A stretch of 64,000 nucleotides of DNA from Paracoxiella cheracis (GTDB taxonomy: Bacteria > Pseudomonadota > Gammaproteobacteria > Coxiellales > Coxiellaceae): positions 558,001-622,000 of the forward strand of contig NZ_CP186485.1 in assembly GCF_049348705.1 (NCBI RefSeq). The letters are read 5' to 3'. Every line of letters starts with the position of its first letter. The first letter of the stretch is position 1. The notes below the pieces were generated by a model. The model was not told the origin of the DNA. It made no database searches and was given only the letters and a program-made list of their open reading frames with translations. Made by a program: the position numbers and the translations under genes. This document shows, in pieces, positions 51,135 to 59,147 of the stretch.

Positions 51135-52855
51135 TTGGACTTTGGATAAATAAAATCCCTTGCCAGTTAGGACAATAATCAAAAAATGTGAGTTTCTAAA
51201 TCTTAAGCTGTTTTTTGCAGCAATTCGTAGAATTTCTCAGGTGTAAAATTTATTTTATCCAACCATGATTTTACTATCCCAATCAAATCCTCTATTTTTT
51301 CAGGGTCTGAGTTTTGCGTCTTTTCTTCAGTCCTCTGAATCGTTTTAATTTTTGAGTTGCTATTTTTGAAAATAGCAGGATGTCGCGTGCGTTTCCCCTG
51401 CGTATCACCTTTGGTTCTGCCTTGCGGATTACCGCGTGGTTTGCAGAGATTAGCAGGCGTGCCAACGGTATCAAGCACCGTAGAAAAACCCCGTTGCGTT
51501 TGTGAAGGGGTCGCAGTTATTGATGGTTTTTCGTTATCCACTTGGAAGCTCGGCAAATACCGCTCCCATTTTTTCGGTAAAATCGGGGCAAGATTCCTCG
51601 CTAGATAAAGTTGCGTATACGCTAATGCTGTCATCCGCCACCAATCTTCTTCGTGCTTAACATCCGGTGTTTGGTATCGGTCAAATAACAGTTTGTCTTT
51701 ATCAAAACGAAAGTAGTGTTCAATGTCATAGCGTCTATCGTAATAGTGATACGCTTCTAATGCTGTGATTTCATTACGTCGTTCACCAGCGAGTCCTAAC
51801 CAGAGTGGATTTTTATATAAAGATTTACCGTTAGCATCAACCGCAACCAATTGCACAACAGTAACAGGATGCTCATATCCTTTAAATTGCTTTGAACCAC
51901 GCAGTAATTGGTCACGCCATATTTTAATCTCCAATTGGTAAGTTTTGCCACTGCGGGTTGTAATGGGTTGCTGCACAATCTCATCGGATTCACGGTGAGT
52001 CGTGCTGTCGTTTAGTTTCATCGCATCACCATAGCGTTTTATACTTCCTGAGGTATTATCTTCTATTGATGCGGGCGCGAAAACATTACGGGTACTGTTA
52101 AAACGGAAAAGATGTACCCAATTGGGATTTTCGCTAACCAGTTTACGGCAAGCTTCTGTACCATATTTTGAATCAGCCACGCTAACCACCAATTTATGAG
52201 TAAGCGCTAAGTCTGCAATACAACGGTTAATTTGCTGCATCCCAACTACATTGCCTTTTTCATCGCTTTTAACGCGCCTCGTATCCAGTGGAACTAACCA
52301 ATGCTTTTCTTGAGCTGCACCATCATTGGGCAATAGTGATACCGTTGAATATTCATGTCCAATGGTAATCGGTTTGTTACCCGGTGCTGGATTAGGGCTG
52401 TAAACCACATGGCGATCTTCAACACAGTGTGCACTTTGACGCGACTGTGGTGTCGTATCCGCAATAATGATCACACGGTCATCGCTATGACTCACATGTT
52501 CATATTGTATTTTCATCATGCTATCCCAACAATTTGCTACCGACAAACCATCGCTAATCGCATCGGTAATACTACTGTATTCACGTTCAAAGTATGGCGA
52601 TTCACATAATTCTATGGGTGTTTTGCAGCGATGGCCATGGCTTGAAAGGGCATCGAGTAAATTCATATTGGCATCGCGTCGCGCGGGGAAGATGTTGTAG
52701 AGGAATGTACGGAATTGTTTTAGTTTTTCTGTCGCTAACATCGTTTGTTCCTTATTTTATTTTTTCGAACAAACGTTGTTTACAACGTAAAATTTTTTTT
52801 CGGTTTCTATGTCAAGCAATTTTTAATTATTTTTATAAATTTATCCAAAGTCCAA
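51135..52855 (-). mobile_element. IS-A copy 3
   Basis: 1,721 bp with the 17-bp inverted repeats. Flanks repeat TGTAAA (51129-51134 and 52856-52861), a 6-bp duplication if ends are set at TTGGAC, or 4 bp (GTAA) if one more base is counted in the element. Inserted between dapE and the diguanylate cyclase. Confidence 0.92.
51203..52741 (-). CDS. IS-A transposase, copy 3
   Basis: 512 residues, intact; the same DDE signatures. Distinguishing changes: Asp for Gly in EHYFRFDKDKLL, next to the catalytic Glu region, and Lys for Gln in PEKFYELL. The FRFDKD change may affect activity. Confidence 0.9.
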   Translation of the reverse strand: MLATEKLKQFRTFLYNIFPARRDANMNLLDALSSHGHRCKTPIELCESPYFEREYSSITDAISDGLSVANCWDSMMKIQYEHVSHSDDRVIIIADTTPQSRQSAHCVEDRHVVYSPNPAPGNKPITIGHEYSTVSLLPNDGAAQEKHWLVPLDTRRVKSDEKGNVVGMQQINRCIADLALTHKLVVSVADSKYGTEACRKLVSENPNWVHLFRFNSTRNVFAPASIEDNTSGSIKRYGDAMKLNDSTTHRESDEIVQQPITTRSGKTYQLEIKIWRDQLLRGSKQFKGYEHPVTVVQLVAVDANGKSLYKNPLWLGLAGERRNEITALEAYHYYDRRYDIEHYFRFDKDKLLFDRYQTPDVKHEEDWWRMTALAYTQLYLARNLAPILPKKWERYLPSFQVDNEKPSITATPSQTQRGFSTVLDTVGTPANLCKPRGNPQGRTKGDTQGKRTRHPAIFKNSNSKIKTIQRTEEKTQNSDPEKIEDLIGIVKSWLDKINFTPEKFYELLQKTA

Positions 52856-52893
52856 TGTAAAAGCATAATGTTTTTTGGGTGTTTTGTCAGGCG

Positions 52894-54021
52894 TTATTGG
52901 AAAAGCAATTCCAACACGCGCTGATAAATTTTCGTGAGTTTTTCGACGTCGTCGATTTTGATGTGTTCATTTACTTTGTGAATGCTTTCATTCACGGGGC
53001 CAAGCTCGACGACCTCACAGCCGGTGGTTGCGATGAATCGACCGTCGGAGGTGCCACCATAGGTATTGAGCTCGGGTTTGATGTTGCAAATCGACTGAAT
53101 GGCTTCACTGCAAACAGTTGCCAATTTGCCATTACCGCTAAAAAAAGGTCGGCCGGAAATGCGCCAGTCGATTTTATAATTTAATTGATGCTGATCGAGA
53201 ATATTATGGCATTGTTGTTGTAATTGTTCGGCGGTGTGAATGGGTGCAAAGCGAAAATTAAAATGCGCTTTTAAAATGCCGGGAATGACATTATCGGCAC
53301 CAGCATCGGAATGAATATGATAAAACTGAAATGACGTCGGTGAAAAATATGTGTTACCTTGATCCCACTCGTGATTGGCGAGTGCCTGTAACGCTTGAAA
53401 ACTGCTGTGAATGGGGTTATCGGCGAGATGCGGATACGCAATATGACCTTGCTTTCCAAAGATAGTTAATTCTCCATGCATCGAACCGCGTCGACCGATT
53501 TTAATGGCATCGCCCAATTGTTTATTGCTGCTGGCTTCGCCGACAACGCAATAATTTAATTTTACGTTGTGTTCTTGTAAATAATCGACAACACGTTTTG
53601 TGCCATCAAGAGCGGTGCCTTCTTCATCGCTGGTGACAATAAATCCAATCGTGCCGTTATGATTGGGATTTTCTGCTACAAAATTTTCAGCAGCAACAAT
53701 CATGGCGCTCAAACCGCTTTTCATGTCGGCAGCACCGCGCCCAAATAAATAACCCTCGCGTTCCGTTGGTGAAAAGGGCGGTGATTGCCATTGGCTGTCA
53801 GGACCGGGCGGTACGACATCCGTATGGCCGGCAAAAACAATGGTCGGTTCTGTAGCGCCATGCCACGCCCAAAAATTTTGAGTATTACCAAAGGGTAATT
53901 CTTTAATGTGAAAATTTGCTGCTTTTAGGCGCTTAATTAAAATGTCTTGGCAGCCAGCGTCATCGGGCGTTAGCGAGTGTTTGCTCATTAATTCTTTTAA
54001 TAATGCCAGCGTCTTTGACAT
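52894..54021 (-). CDS. dapE: succinyl-diaminopimelate desuccinylase
   Basis: 375 residues of the M20 metallopeptidase family: VFAGHTDVVPPG (metal His/Asp), GRGAADMKSGLSAM (bridging Asp), TSDEEGTALDGT (catalytic Glu pair), GRRGSMHGELTI and NTYGGTSDGRFIA. Removes succinate to give LL-diaminopimelate for lysine and peptidoglycan. Follows dapD by 11 bases in one operon. Confidence 0.96.
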   Translation of the reverse strand: MSKTLALLKELMSKHSLTPDDAGCQDILIKRLKAANFHIKELPFGNTQNFWAWHGATEPTIVFAGHTDVVPPGPDSQWQSPPFSPTEREGYLFGRGAADMKSGLSAMIVAAENFVAENPNHNGTIGFIVTSDEEGTALDGTKRVVDYLQEHNVKLNYCVVGEASSNKQLGDAIKIGRRGSMHGELTIFGKQGHIAYPHLADNPIHSSFQALQALANHEWDQGNTYFSPTSFQFYHIHSDAGADNVIPGILKAHFNFRFAPIHTAEQLQQQCHNILDQHQLNYKIDWRISGRPFFSGNGKLATVCSEAIQSICNIKPELNTYGGTSDGRFIATTGCEVVELGPVNESIHKVNEHIKIDDVEKLTKIYQRVLELLFQ

Positions 54022-54032
54022 AACATTCCCTT

Positions 54033-54854
54033 TTACACATCGCGCAACAATTCGTTTAACGATACTTTGCTCCGCGTTTTTTCATCCACTTGTTTGACAA
54101 TGATGGCTGCATATCGGCTATAAAGCCCATCTTTTGAGGGAAGACCACCGGGAATTACAACCGATCCGGCAGGCACACGGCCGTAAATAATTTCTTGGGT
54201 GTCACGATTATAAATCGGCGTGCTTTGGCCGATGTAAACGCCCATTGAAATAACGGCGCCGCATTCAACGATGACGCCTTCCACAATTTCCGAGCGCGCA
54301 CCGATAAAACAATTATCTTCGATAATTGTCGGACTTGCTTGGAGCGGTTCTAAGACACCACCGATGCCAGCGCCACCCGAAAGATGCACATTTTTGCCGA
54401 TTTGCGCGCAAGAGCCTACGGTCGCCCAGGTGTCGATGAGTGAGCCGCTATCGATATAAGCACCGATATTTACATAACTTGGCATTAACACGGTGTTTGG
54501 CGCAACATAAGCGCCTTTGCGTACTACGGTGGGCGGTACAATGCGAACGCCTGATTTGCTGAGTGCATCTGCATTAACGCCTGCATATTTGAGGGGCACT
54601 TTGTCGTAAAATTGGGTGTAACCCGCATCAAAACTTTTAGAAGCTGATATTTTGAAAAACAGGAGCACGGCTTTTTTAGCCCACTGATTAATCGTCCACT
54701 TCCCATTTTGTTGTTCAGCGACGCGCAATGTGCCGCAATCTAGCATTTCGATTGTTTCAGATACGGCATTGCGAATATCGCTTGATATATTGTTAATGGA
54801 CAAATTTTGCCGATTTTCGTAGGCAGATTCGATAATTGCTTGTAAATTTTGCAT
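54033..54854 (-). CDS. dapD: tetrahydrodipicolinate N-succinyltransferase
   Basis: 273 residues from ATG 54854 (MQNLQAIIESAYENRQ), the usual family start with AAGGA upstream; a longer frame to 54917 has no support. The left-handed beta helix of hexapeptide repeats is visible (VLMPSYVNIGAYIDSGSLIDTWATVGSCAQIGKNVHLSGGAGIGGVLEP). Uses succinyl-CoA; its product, after transamination, is the DapE substrate. DapC is not present here. Confidence 0.96.
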   Translation of the reverse strand: MQNLQAIIESAYENRQNLSINNISSDIRNAVSETIEMLDCGTLRVAEQQNGKWTINQWAKKAVLLFFKISASKSFDAGYTQFYDKVPLKYAGVNADALSKSGVRIVPPTVVRKGAYVAPNTVLMPSYVNIGAYIDSGSLIDTWATVGSCAQIGKNVHLSGGAGIGGVLEPLQASPTIIEDNCFIGARSEIVEGVIVECGAVISMGVYIGQSTPIYNRDTQEIIYGRVPAGSVVIPGGLPSKDGLYSRYAAIIVKQVDEKTRSKVSLNELLRDV

Positions 54855-54964
54855 AAATATTAAATTCCTTGTGAGCATCTGAATCTGTGTCATGATACCA
54901 GAATATTGACGCATCACCAGGCGGCAAGTATCATCGCACTTCTGGTTTGAATACCAGACAACGA

Positions 54965-55041
54965 CGGGGTATAGCGCAGTCTGGTAGCGCGCCTGCTTTG
55001 GGAGCAGGATGTCGGGGGTTCGAATCCCTCTACCCCGACCA
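54965..55041 (+). tRNA. tRNA-Pro (anticodon TGG)
   Basis: 77 nt: acceptor CGGGGTA/TACCCCG with encoded ACCA, D-arm TAGCGCAGTCTGGTAGCGC, anticodon stem CCTGC/GCAGG around TTTGGGA (anticodon TGG), T-arm GGGGGTTCGAATCCCTC. First of four tRNA-like units on the plus strand. Confidence 0.95.
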
Positions 55042-55067
55042 GATTTGATGTCCGGCCAAACGCCGCT

Positions 55068-55332
55068 GGCCGAGAGTGAGCGAAGACTAGAATGCTCACT
55101 ATTGAGACAAGGTCAAGCGTAAAATTTGATGAAAAAGCGGAATGTACTGAGTGTACATGAGCATTTTGAAAGAAATATTTTAGGTTTGAGACCGGCCGAG
55201 AGTGAGCGAAGACTAGAACGCTCACTATTGAGACAAGGTCAAGCGTAAAATTTGATGAAAAAGCGGAATGTACTGAGTGTACATGAGCATTTTGAAGAAA
55301 ATTTTACGCTTGAGATTGGCCGAGAGTGAGCG
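55068..55332 (+). repeat. tandem repeat of about 126 bp (2.1 units) between tRNA genes
   Basis: Units begin at 55068, 55194 and 55318 (partial) with GGCCGAGAGTGAGCG. The two full units are nearly identical except near their 3' ends. Unit 2 contains TCAAGCGTAAAATTT (55239-55253) perfectly inverted as AAATTTTACGCTTGA (55299-55313), and AGTGAGCG inverted as CGCTCACT, so each unit can fold into two hairpins. If the tRNAs are cotranscribed, the repeat would be in the precursor. Confidence 0.85.
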
Positions 55333-55340
55333 TTATAGAA

Positions 55341-55380
55341 GCGCCTGTAGCTCATTCGGATAGAGCATCGGCCTTCTAAG
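55341..55380 (+). pseudogene. 5' half of tRNA-Arg(UCU), truncated
   Basis: The 40 bases from GCGCCTGTAGCTCATTCGG to the anticodon loop (CTTCTAAG) equal the start of the intact tRNA-Arg at 55553. The sequence then changes to an unrelated, folded spacer; the 3' half is missing. Confidence 0.85.
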
Positions 55381-55495
55381 GTGAGCCGGAGCAAGCTGGA
55401 GCATGCTCCAGCCCGGCGAACGCCTGACAGGAAGTCAGGCAGTGTGCCTATAGAAGAATGACATAGGTAGTACAGGGAAGTACGAAGGAAATTAA
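55381..55495 (+). other. strongly structured spacer after the half tRNA-Arg
   Basis: Four hairpins in about 100 bases: GCCGG (55385-55389) with CCGGC (55413-55417) enclosing the 18-bp palindrome GCTGGAGCA/TGCTCCAGC (55395-55412); GCCTGAC-AGGAA-GTCAGGC (55422-55440); CCTAT/ATAGG (55447-55467); GTAC-AGGGAA-GTAC (55470-55483). No protein frame or known RNA family is recognised. It may be an unknown RNA, or the remnant of an element once integrated at tRNA-Arg. Bases 55496-55552 are plain AT-rich. Confidence 0.55.
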
Positions 55496-55552
55496 ATTAG
55501 TTTAGTAAATTGACTCGGCAAAGAGTGACTTGTTTACGATGTTAAAAAGCAA

Positions 55553-55629
55553 GCGCCTGTAGCTCATTCGGATAGAGCATCGGCCTTCTAAGCCGAGGGT
55601 AGCAGGTTCGAATCCTGCCAGGCGCGCCA
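55553..55629 (+). tRNA. tRNA-Arg (anticodon TCT)
   Basis: 77 nt: acceptor GCGCCTG/CAGGCGC with GCCA encoded, D-arm GCTCATTCGGATAGAGC, anticodon stem TCGGC/GCCGA around CTTCTAA (anticodon TCT), T-arm GCAGGTTCGAATCCTGC. Reads AGA (and AGG). An identical 5' half lies 212 bases upstream. Confidence 0.95.
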
Positions 55630-55660
55630 CTTATTTTGGCGCACAAAAAAACCACTTCAT

Positions 55661-55737
55661 GGTGGGCGTAGCTCAGTTGGTAGAGCCCCGGATTGTGATT
55701 CCGGTCGTCGTGGGTTCGAGTCCCATCGTCCACCCCA
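55661..55737 (+). tRNA. tRNA-His (anticodon GTG)
   Basis: 77 nt including the histidine-specific extra G at the 5' end (G-1 opposite C73): GGTGGGCG ... CGTCCAC-C-CCA, anticodon stem CCGGA/TCCGG around TTGTGAT. Its 3' end is the probable attachment site of the integrated element whose integrase gene ends 24 bases downstream. Confidence 0.95.
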
Positions 55738-55760
55738 AAATTAAATTTAGAAACAGCATG

Positions 55761-56834
55761 TTACGAAGTCCTGTCGGATTTTTTTGACACACCTGTGCCA
55801 ATTTTGTGCCCCAAATGTTGAAAAGCGCTATCTACATTTGCTGCTGCTTGTTTTAAATGGTTTCCAGAAAGATGGGCGTATTTTAGAACCATCTCCATGC
55901 TTGCCCAGCCACCTAATTCCATTAGGACTTGCAACGGTGTTCCTGCCTGGACGTGCCAGCTTGCCCAGGTGTGTCTCAAATCGTGCCAGCGGAAATTCTG
56001 AATTCCGGCCCTTTTTAGATATTTCTTCCAAGTCCGTATCTCGATAGTATTGAGGGGCTTTCCTTTATATGTGAAAACGCGAGTCCTATGCCTCCCCTTT
56101 TGGCGATTAATAACGTCTATTGCAGCACTATTCAGAGGAACAGCGATTGGTTTTTTTGCCTTTGCCTGGTCAGGATGAACCCAGGCATGTCTAGCTTGCT
56201 CATCAATTTGCGACCACTCTAAAAATAATACATTTGATTGTCTCAACCCGGTTGCTAACGAGAATGCAATTAAGTCTGATAAATGTGTTGGTGTAATTTC
56301 AATAAGCCGCTGCGCCTCCTCGTGTGATAAAAAGCGAATACGTCTTTTAGGTTCTTCTAATATTTTAATTTTAGGCGCTTTATCGAGCCAATAATCATGA
56401 GTAGTTTTATCAACCCATTCATTGGCGGCTCTGTTTAATATTGTTCTTAATGCTGATAAATATCGGTTAATTGTCGCTGGAGCTTTGTGAGTTTTTTCTA
56501 GTGCAGTAATTAGCTCTTGAACTTGAAATGAGGTTATTAATTTAAGCGGTATATCACCGAGTTGTTTTGTCAACCATAAAATCTTTTGCCTGTCTTCTTT
56601 TTGACCGCGTATGCTTTTTTTGTTTTCTTGCACAAAGCGATGCGCAGCTTCTGGCCATGTGTAATCTGGTCGCTCACCAAGCTTTTCTTGTTTCCAAAGC
56701 CTTTCTTTTAATTTATCTTCGTATTCTTGAGCTTGGACTTTATTGTTTGTTCCAGTTGATTTTCTAATTCTCTGGCCGTTATGAGAGAAGTTTGTATAAT
56801 AGGTTTTGCTGCCTTTTCTTCGTTTGACCGACAT
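55761..56834 (-). CDS. tyrosine-type site-specific integrase
   Basis: 357 residues. N-terminal arm-binding domain (MSVKRRKGSKTYYTNFSHNGQRIRKSTGT), SAM-like core-binding domain (LITSFQVQELITALEKTHKAPATINRYLSAL) and the catalytic domain with the Arg in ATGLRQSNVLFLEWSQID, H-x-x-R in WHDLRHTWASWHVQAG and the nucleophile Tyr in MVLKYAHLSGNHL. Located immediately beside tRNA-His, as expected at one attachment end. Its first 127 bases overlap the excisionase-like gene in another frame. Confidence 0.94.
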   Translation of the reverse strand: MSVKRRKGSKTYYTNFSHNGQRIRKSTGTNNKVQAQEYEDKLKERLWKQEKLGERPDYTWPEAAHRFVQENKKSIRGQKEDRQKILWLTKQLGDIPLKLITSFQVQELITALEKTHKAPATINRYLSALRTILNRAANEWVDKTTHDYWLDKAPKIKILEEPKRRIRFLSHEEAQRLIEITPTHLSDLIAFSLATGLRQSNVLFLEWSQIDEQARHAWVHPDQAKAKKPIAVPLNSAAIDVINRQKGRHRTRVFTYKGKPLNTIEIRTWKKYLKRAGIQNFRWHDLRHTWASWHVQAGTPLQVLMELGGWASMEMVLKYAHLSGNHLKQAAANVDSAFQHLGHKIGTGVSKKSDRTS

Positions 56835-57055
56835 AATTTTGCTGCCTCATTATATTTGCCTTTGATTTTTTGAATTTGTACTTTTAGCCTGTGACTTTCT
56901 GCGCGCATCCAGTCATAAATATCTTCCTGAATGAAAACCCAAGACCGTCCAGGTTTTAATGCAGGAATACTGCCATTCTTGGCTTTTTCAACAACGGTTT
57001 TACGTTTTAATTTTAATAAATCGGCTACTTCATCGGCTGTCAGCGTTTCCATCAC
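56708..57055 (-). CDS. helix-turn-helix protein, excisionase-like
   Basis: 115 residues. Residues 3-55 (TLTADEVADLLKLKRKTVVEKAKNGSIPALKPGRSWVFIQEDIYDWM) form the winged-helix excisionase/MerR-like fold typical of phage Xis and DNA-binding adaptor proteins. A longer basic helical tail follows, and its last 127 bases also code for the integrase N-terminus in another frame. Its placement before int suggests a directionality factor. Starts inside the previous gene by 4 bases. Confidence 0.75.
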   Translation of the reverse strand: MMETLTADEVADLLKLKRKTVVEKAKNGSIPALKPGRSWVFIQEDIYDWMRAESHRLKVQIQKIKGKYNEAAKLCRSNEEKAAKPIIQTSLITARELENQLEQTIKSKLKNTKIN

Positions 57056-57453
57056 TCAGCATCCTTGCAACAGTTGATAAAATTGATATTAAAGGGTTGT
57101 GCGCTATTTTCCTCATGAATAATAGCGCCAATCAATCGTGGAAATTGTGCGCGTGGTATAGCAACACCCTGAACCCATCGCATATAACGATAGATAGTAT
57201 CAATATAAGACCGCGTATCATTTTCGGTAGGAGGCGCCCAGCGTGAAATGATGTCATCAATAGTCGTTAAATGATATTTTTCTCGATAGATTTCCAGAAT
57301 CTTAAAAATAGCCCGTATGCCATACTCCACCGACACAAACTGGCAAAAGTCAGGGTCGGTTTGGTCTTCTGCTAATCCCAGCCAGGGTTCACCGTGACGG
57401 ATATTGCCAGGGTTGTTATTTCGAAAGCCTCTTGCTTCATTGTTCAGGTTCAT
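57052..57453 (-). CDS. phage lysozyme-like / P5-type structural protein
   Basis: 133 residues starting MNLNNEARGFRNNNPGNIRHG. RGFRNNNPGNIR...GLAEDQTDPDFCQFVSVEYGIRAIFKILEIY...IDDIISRWAPPTENDT is the pattern of a widespread phage protein annotated as structural protein P5 or putative virion muramidase. The GNIR and WAPPTENDT blocks are the best kept. It may cut peptidoglycan at entry or lysis; no signal peptide. Confidence 0.75.
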   Translation of the reverse strand: MNLNNEARGFRNNNPGNIRHGEPWLGLAEDQTDPDFCQFVSVEYGIRAIFKILEIYREKYHLTTIDDIISRWAPPTENDTRSYIDTIYRYMRWVQGVAIPRAQFPRLIGAIIHEENSAQPFNINFINCCKDAE

Positions 57454-57545
57454 TTTAAGTTCTCCTCATGCTAGTTAGCTGGGGCACCATCGCTAGACAA
57501 CGCCCCAAGGCTTAAAATTATTTTTATTGCGCACAAGTTTTTACT

Positions 57546-57796
57546 TCCGATGCGCGCCATGGAGAGCGAAGCGAAGGCGCGTATTCCGCGGTAGGCTCGG
57601 ATTTTTTGCCGAGCGTAAGCGACTGCAAAAAATCTTTACGAGCCGTCAAGTCATTTGAGAGCCCGTGCGTAGTCGAGCCGTGAGGTCGCGGAGCGCGGGC
57701 GACGAGGACGTCCGCGGCTATTTAAGTTGTCGCGTATTGCGAGTCGATTATTGACAGGGATGGCAATAATCTATCACGAGCATCGCGACACGCTTG
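57546..57796. repeat. 251-bp GC-rich structured repeat, left copy
   Basis: Identical by eye to 62524-62774. Three strong hairpins: CGCGCC/GGCGCG (57553-57581); GGCTCG-GATTTTTTGC ... GCAAAAAATC-TTTA-CGAGCC (57594-57644); and GTCGCG ... GATTATTG/CAATAATC ... CGCGAC (57729-57789). Much richer in GC than its surroundings. On the minus strand it begins CAAGCGTGTCGC and encodes the C-terminus of the upstream gene, with the stop codon inside the repeat. Bases 57454-57545 hold nothing else. Confidence 0.85.
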
Positions 57797-58006
57797 AATC
57801 AATTCATAGCGCGCATACCAAACAGTACGTCCCATTTTATTTGTGTAGCTCTCTTTTGTAGTTCGGATGCTGTAACCTCCGTCACGCAAATCTTTAATCC
57901 GAGCAGCCAAACGATAAATGCCATAATGCAGCATCGCCTCTCTGGCCGTAATGGGCCGTTTCTGCAAATGCTTTAAAATGATTTTATTTTGACTGTTACA
58001 ACTCAT
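57722..58006 (-). CDS. small helix-turn-helix-like phage protein with repeat-encoded tail
   Basis: 94 residues starting MSCNSQNKIILKHLQKRPITAREAMLHYGIYRLAARIKDLRDGGYSIRT, the pattern of short phage helix-turn-helix proteins that end with a basic wing (GRTVWYARYEL). The last 24 residues (Q-A-C-R-D-A-R-D-R-L-L-P on) come from the 251-bp repeat and are shared with the protein ending at 62700, so they are not part of the original fold. Ribosome binding site AGGAGA. Confidence 0.7.
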   Translation of the reverse strand: MSCNSQNKIILKHLQKRPITAREAMLHYGIYRLAARIKDLRDGGYSIRTTKESYTNKMGRTVWYARYELIQACRDARDRLLPSLSIIDSQYATT

Positions 58007-58019
58007 CGTGATTTCTCCT

Positions 58020-58472
58020 CTACTGAGAAACGGATTTCATTAACGTTTCAAAAAACGGTCGTGCAAATTCCCGCACTTTTAATCGAAAATAATAATCGGG
58101 CTCTTTCAATGCCTCTTTGACGGTGTTATAAAATGTAAACGCCATCTCATCGGGGATGCCCATTTCTTTTTTCAATAACGCATCGTAAACGTCTCGGTTG
58201 AACCGGTAATCCTCGATGTCCTTATAAGCGAGCAGATAACCCCATATCTTTGCATGTTGATCATCCAAGCAGGTGTGCTTAAACACATCGCGCCAATCGT
58301 AGAGGACGGTCACGTTTTCAATGCTGATGGTTTTGTCTTGATTCGTGAGCGTCATACAAAAAGCTGCATCTAGCGCATAGGCTATTTGTTCATCCGCGTT
58401 AAACTCACTCGTTACCGATAATGTTGCGTGCGTGATACTCATATGCTCAATTAACAACTCGTCCTGTTTCAT
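58020..58472 (-). CDS. hypothetical phage protein
   Basis: 150 residues from ATG 58472 (MKQDELLIEHMSITHAT), which follows AAGGAGG; an open frame to 58526 has no ribosome binding site. Acidic N-terminal half (EFNADEQIAYALDAAFCMTLTNQD), Trp/Tyr-rich centre and a basic C-terminus (YYFRLKVREFARPFFETLM). Not recognised. Located between the barrel gene (55-base gap) and the helix-turn-helix gene. Confidence 0.65.
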   Translation of the reverse strand: MKQDELLIEHMSITHATLSVTSEFNADEQIAYALDAAFCMTLTNQDKTISIENVTVLYDWRDVFKHTCLDDQHAKIWGYLLAYKDIEDYRFNRDVYDALLKKEMGIPDEMAFTFYNTVKEALKEPDYYFRLKVREFARPFFETLMKSVSQ

Positions 58473-58526
58473 GGGAGTCCTCCTTAATTTTTTATAAAAG
58501 CCATCCGTGGCTCTGATATCCATCAA

Positions 58527-59060
58527 TTAAAACGAAACGCTCATTTTTACATTCGCGCCGTTATGCCCGTTACTGGGTTGCCACGCAAATGCACCACCGA
58601 TGCTAAAGCGTTTCCCAATAGGCACATTCAGTCCCACCTGCATCGCTTCTTTTTGTTTTTGAAAGAAGTTATCGAACTCGACATAGGGGATGACACCTTT
58701 GAACACATACGCATTCATGCCCACGTCATACCCGACGAGTGATAGCCACTGTTTATTGTTAGTCGGTACGCGGTTATAATTGACCTCAGCATACGGACGG
58801 ATATAGCCAGCGCTGTCCGTAATGCCAGCAGTCGCACCGTAACTCCAGCGGCTGTGATCATAGCGTGTCGTGTTGACGGAGGTGTAGAGATTGGGGTTTA
58901 GGTTGTACTGCACACCAAACTCATAACCTAAATCGAGATTGCTAATAGTCGTAGGAATCTCGGGATTGAGGGTTAACACTTCCGTCTTCACATTCCAGTG
59001 CTGAAACGCCAAAGCGTTCAGACTGATGCCCAATAGGGCAATGGGTAAATATTTTTTCAT
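58527..59060 (-). CDS. exported outer-membrane beta-barrel-like protein on the prophage
   Basis: 177 residues. Signal peptide MKKYLPIALLGISLNALA, then alternating aromatic strands (LDLGYEFGVQYNL, LYTSVNTTRYDHSRWSYGATAGI, IRPYAEVNYNRV, QWLSLVGYDVGMNAYV, GVIPYVEFDNFF, EAMQVGLNVPIGKRFSIGGAFAWQP) and a terminal Phe (VKMSVSF), the signal for BAM-mediated insertion. Probably an eight-stranded barrel. A barrel on a phage may alter the host surface after lysogeny; its function is unknown. AGGAGA ribosome binding site. Confidence 0.75.
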   Translation of the reverse strand: MKKYLPIALLGISLNALAFQHWNVKTEVLTLNPEIPTTISNLDLGYEFGVQYNLNPNLYTSVNTTRYDHSRWSYGATAGITDSAGYIRPYAEVNYNRVPTNNKQWLSLVGYDVGMNAYVFKGVIPYVEFDNFFQKQKEAMQVGLNVPIGKRFSIGGAFAWQPSNGHNGANVKMSVSF

Positions 59061-59147
59061 GTTGATTTCTCCTGTGTTTTTGTTAGCATTAAATCGTTCT
59101 ATTCAGTGTTATCCCTGTTCTGAGCCATCTTTTTAGGCGGCTCTTTT

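Noticed and set aside
55068..55332. CRISPR-like array
   Set aside because: Only 2.1 units of about 126 bp with no unique spacers between short repeats and no cas genes nearby.
55341..55629. Group I or group II intron in tRNA-Arg
   Set aside because: The second tRNA-Arg is complete and no 3' exon follows the spacer; the group II 5' consensus GTGYG is absent (GTGAG) and no domain V or group I core was found.
57546..57796. Retron msr-msd or diversity-generating template repeat
   Set aside because: No reverse transcriptase gene in the window, and the two copies are identical with no A-biased variation.
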